A stretch of DNA of 8,108 bases from an uncultured Syntrophobacteraceae bacterium. GTDB lineage: Bacteria > Desulfobacterota > Syntrophobacteria > Syntrophobacterales > Syntrophobacteraceae. The DNA is taken from NCBI GenBank assembly GCA_937889795.1, contig CALBZH010000587.1, positions 1 through 8,108 on the forward strand, written 5' to 3'. Position numbers and translations under genes: made by a program. Shown here one piece after another: positions 5,881 through 8,108 of this stretch (positions within the stretch are counted from its first letter, which is position 1; every line of letters begins with the position of its first letter). Under the pieces are notes generated by a model. It had not been told where the DNA came from, did no database searches, and saw only the letters and a list, made by a program, of their open reading frames with translations.

Positions 5881-7934
5881 CATCGACTGAGACTGAGGTT
5901 GTACCGGGTACCCTGGTCGAGTTTTTTGAGAACCGACAAGTGCTATGCGGCGTTTGTACGGCGGTTAAGAGCAATCGCCTTGCAATCCTGACCGAGCAAA
6001 ACAAGGAGGCCAGTCTATCCCAAAGTCGCTTGGTCCATGTGTCGAGAGAAACCCTGGATCTAAAGCTGAGCCGAGATGACCTGGTGTCCAAGCTTCAGGC
6101 TGCTTCCGCTGTTAGAAAGCACCTCATGGCGGATGTGAGCGTGGAGGAGCTCTGGTCGCTATTGGAATCCGAATCCGAAGGCTTCAGCGTACGGGATCTG
6201 GCGGAGCTCATCTTCAGCGGGGTTGTCTCGGATCACCATGTGGCGGCGACCCAGCGTGTGCTGTTTCAAGATCGCCTCTACTTCCAGTTCAAGGATGGGC
6301 AGTTCATCGCCCGGTCTTCGGATAAGATCGAACAGCGGCGCGTGGAGCTCGAGCGAGAAGAGGCGAGGGCCGCCAGGATTGAGAGCGGGGCCCAGTGGCT
6401 GCAGGCCATTTGGAGTCGGAAGGCCCGGCCCGTGGTTCCCGCCGATCAGCAGGACCTGGTTGACTGGATAAAGAGCTATTGCCTGTTTGGACAGGAGTCC
6501 CCCGAAGCGGCATTGGTGAAAGAGCTGTTTAAGCGGGCCTCGATTCCGCCCCAGCAAAGCTCGGCCTTTCGCCTCCTCGTACGCCTGGGGATCTGGCGGG
6601 AAGACGAGAACCTGTATCTCCACGAGGAGAATATCAGCCCTCAGTTTCCAGCCCCTGTTGAGGAGCTCGCCCAGCGGGTGGCCGCCGCAGACTGGCTCGC
6701 CCGCTGGGACAAAGACACGCGGCGCGACCTGAGGCATCTGCACGCGATTACAATCGACAGCGTTCTCACACGGGACTATGACGATGCGCTGAGCATCGAA
6801 ACGCTGCAGGATGGCACCGTAGAGGTGGGCGTGCACATCGCCGACGCTGCGGCAATGATTTCCAAAGGGGATGATCTGGACCGGGAGGCGGAGAATCGCG
6901 CTAGCTCCATCTATCTCCCGGACGGGCGCATCACCATGCTTCCAACAACCCTTTCCGAGGGACTTTGCAGCCTGCGTGCAGGCGACGACCGGCTTGCCGT
7001 CAGCTTCCTCATACGCTTCGACGAAGAGGGGACAATGCTGAGCCATGACATCTGCACCAGCGTGGTCCGCATCCGCGATCAGCTGACCTATGAAGAAGTC
7101 AACGAGCGCGTCCGAAAAGAGCCCCACTTGGAACGGCTTTACGATCTGGCCCTCAAGCACCGGCAGAGACGGCTCGCTCAAGGCGCCATCATCCTTCCGC
7201 TCCCGGAGATCCACGTCTATGTGAATCCAGTGGGAATGATCCAGATCTCACGCTACGAGAAGGAAACCCCAAGCCAGATCCTGGTCTCGGAATGGATGAT
7301 CGCCGCCAATGCCCTCACCGCGGCATTTTTGGCCGACCGGAAGATACCGACGTTGTTCAGAAATCAGGCGGAATGCAAGCCTGAGACGGATTTCGTCCAA
7401 AGTCAGTATGAGCTCTTTTATGTCTACCGCCAGCGACGGCTGTTCGCTCGGGCCGAAATGGATATTGAGCCACGCGGCCATTGCAGTCTCGCACTGCCGC
7501 ACTACACCATGGTGACTTCCCCCATTCGGCGTTTTTCCGACCTCGTGGTCCAGCGCCAGCTCAAACAGGCCTTGGCATCCGAGAAGCCGCTCTACAGCGA
7601 CGACGAGCTGCGTCAGTTGATCGCAAAGCTGGGTAGCATTCAGACCAAGATCGCTTATATTCAAAGAAAATGGACCCGTTATTGGCTGCTCAAGTACCTG
7701 GAGCAGGAAGATGTGCAAACCCTGGAGGCACTCGTCCTGGAGGCCAACGATCGATTCGCCCACGTTCTCCTTCCGGATTATCTGATGGAAGCAAATGTTC
7801 CGCTGCCCGAGAAGGGCGCGGTTCAGCGGGGCGAGTTGATTCGGATCCGAGTCGACAAGGTCCACCCCAGGGATGACATCCTGCGTCTTCAGCTTCTGCG
7901 CCCCCCTGCCAGCTCTCCGGATGCGACAGCCTGA
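5877..7934 (+). CDS. RNase II-family exoribonuclease (RNB domain)
   Basis: This is a predicted cytoplasmic 3'-to-5' exoribonuclease degrading single-stranded RNA. The RNB domain starts near residue 283. It holds the acidic metal cluster TIDSVLTRDYDDALSIE, with D294, D300, D302 and D303 corresponding to the four catalytic aspartates of the family. It continues through EVGVHIADAAAMI and the conserved H542-Y...TSPIRRFSDLVVQRQL, where R551/R552 match the catalytic arginine region. The C-terminal segment, about 618-676, looks like a reduced S1 RNA-binding domain. The N-terminal 280 residues do not look like the two cold-shock domains of E. coli RNase II or RNase R. They start with an SH3-like PGTLVEFFENRQVLCGVC stretch and continue as mostly helical, charged sequence, perhaps winged-helix, as in the RNase II homologue of Deinococcus radiodurans. 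The length of 685 residues is close to RNase II (644) and shorter than RNase R. The start overlaps the amidase stop by 4 bp. I give no symbol because rnb versus rnr cannot be decided from sequence alone. Confidence 0.92.
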   Translation: MTSTETEVVPGTLVEFFENRQVLCGVCTAVKSNRLAILTEQNKEASLSQSRLVHVSRETLDLKLSRDDLVSKLQAASAVRKHLMADVSVEELWSLLESESEGFSVRDLAELIFSGVVSDHHVAATQRVLFQDRLYFQFKDGQFIARSSDKIEQRRVELEREEARAARIESGAQWLQAIWSRKARPVVPADQQDLVDWIKSYCLFGQESPEAALVKELFKRASIPPQQSSAFRLLVRLGIWREDENLYLHEENISPQFPAPVEELAQRVAAADWLARWDKDTRRDLRHLHAITIDSVLTRDYDDALSIETLQDGTVEVGVHIADAAAMISKGDDLDREAENRASSIYLPDGRITMLPTTLSEGLCSLRAGDDRLAVSFLIRFDEEGTMLSHDICTSVVRIRDQLTYEEVNERVRKEPHLERLYDLALKHRQRRLAQGAIILPLPEIHVYVNPVGMIQISRYEKETPSQILVSEWMIAANALTAAFLADRKIPTLFRNQAECKPETDFVQSQYELFYVYRQRRLFARAEMDIEPRGHCSLALPHYTMVTSPIRRFSDLVVQRQLKQALASEKPLYSDDELRQLIAKLGSIQTKIAYIQRKWTRYWLLKYLEQEDVQTLEALVLEANDRFAHVLLPDYLMEANVPLPEKGAVQRGELIRIRVDKVHPRDDILRLQLLRPPASSPDATA

Positions 7935-7998
7935 GGGGGCGACGGTACGAGGAAACAATCGTCTTGAAAGGCTGCGTGACCCTGTGTCATGCGCCCAT

Positions 7999-8003
7999 GG
8001 GAG
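7999..8003 (+). promoter_or_regulatory. Ribosome binding site of the LysE-type gene
   Basis: GGGAG lies ten bases before the ATG at 8014 and supports that start. Confidence 0.5.
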
Positions 8004-8013
8004 AGCACATTGT

Positions 8014-8108
8014 ATGAGCGAGCTCGCAGCCATCTTTGCCGGGTCATTTGCCCTCGCCCTCTCCGGGGCTCTCATGCCGGGTCCCCTTTTCACGATTACC
8101 ATCACCGA
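8014..8108 (+). CDS. LysE/RhtB-family amino-acid exporter, N-terminal end (3' truncated by window)
   Basis: The first 31 codons read MSELAAIFAGSFALALSGALMPGPLFTITIT, then run off the window. LysE/RhtB-family transporters start this way: a short N-terminus, a first membrane helix and the M-P-G-P motif in its second half. Members export amino acids such as lysine, homoserine or threonine across the inner membrane; the substrate here cannot be told. The gene follows the RNB nuclease after a 79-bp gap, so it may be read from the same transcript or from its own promoter. I see no clear promoter or terminator in the gap. The start has a usable ribosome site. Since only the N-terminus is present, the assignment rests on one motif and the hydrophobic profile. 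Confidence 0.72.
   Translation, partial: MSELAAIFAGSFALALSGALMPGPLFTITIT

Larger units (their letters stand above)
1193..7934 (+). other. Putative operon mutS - amidase - RNB nuclease
   Basis: Three genes on the same strand are joined by two 4-base ATGA overlaps, at 3949-3952 and 5877-5880, where the start ATG and the stop TGA share bases. Such junctions normally mean co-transcription and translational coupling. I see no terminator or promoter-sized gap within the unit. A convincing promoter was not found in the 180 bp before mutS, so the transcription start is left open. Confidence 0.75.

Noticed and set aside
6159..7214. Minus-strand open frame of about 351 codons inside the RNB nuclease gene
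   Set aside because: It is antisense to the catalytic RNB sequence, with no motif or signal and no plausible upstream context.
7927..7974. Inverted repeat CAGCCT / AGGCTG around the end of the nuclease gene as terminator
   Set aside because: Only 6 bp pair across a loop of 36 bases, inner pairing is weak and there is no T-tract.
7248..8105. Minus-strand open frame of about 285 codons spanning the nuclease end and the LysE start
   Set aside because: It crosses two genes with clear motifs on the other strand and has no recognisable domain. Its openness follows from codon bias.

Overview
The window is a chromosomal housekeeping segment of high-GC DNA, most likely from a Gram-negative bacterium of the deltaproteobacterial (Desulfobacterota, Syntrophobacter-like) kind. 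That placement is an inference. It rests on the gene order mutS - periplasmic TPR/AMIN/Amidase_3 amidase - RNase II-family nuclease, the protein style, and a palindromic intergenic repeat of a type I associate with such genomes.

Left part (1-1192): the 3' end of lipoyl synthase (lipA, +) converges on a DUF2238/YjdF-type membrane protein gene (401-1012, -). The 219-bp gap between them holds no gene but does hold a hairpin-forming, REP/MITE-like repeat at 214-270. Upstream of yjdF, in the divergent gap before mutS, the minus strand carries what looks like the decayed C-terminal end of another gene. It is carbonic-anhydrase-like, and its stop codon still overlaps the yjdF start.

Central part (1193-7934): three + strand genes are packed head to tail with two 4-bp ATGA stop/start overlaps, so they are almost certainly one translationally coupled operon. 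They are mutS (mismatch recognition ATPase), a secreted N-acetylmuramoyl-L-alanine amidase with an N-terminal TPR-like region, and an exoribonuclease of the RNB family. They act in different compartments (DNA repair, cell-wall hydrolysis, RNA decay), so the arrangement looks like a conserved neighbourhood rather than a single pathway.

Right edge (8014-8108): the first 31 codons of a LysE/RhtB-type exporter gene, cut by the window end.

I found no mobile element with a transposase, no CRISPR array, no tRNA or rRNA, and no convincing new multi-gene system. The points most worth a second look are the intergenic repeat, the carbonic-anhydrase-like remnant, and the domain architectures of the amidase and the nuclease.
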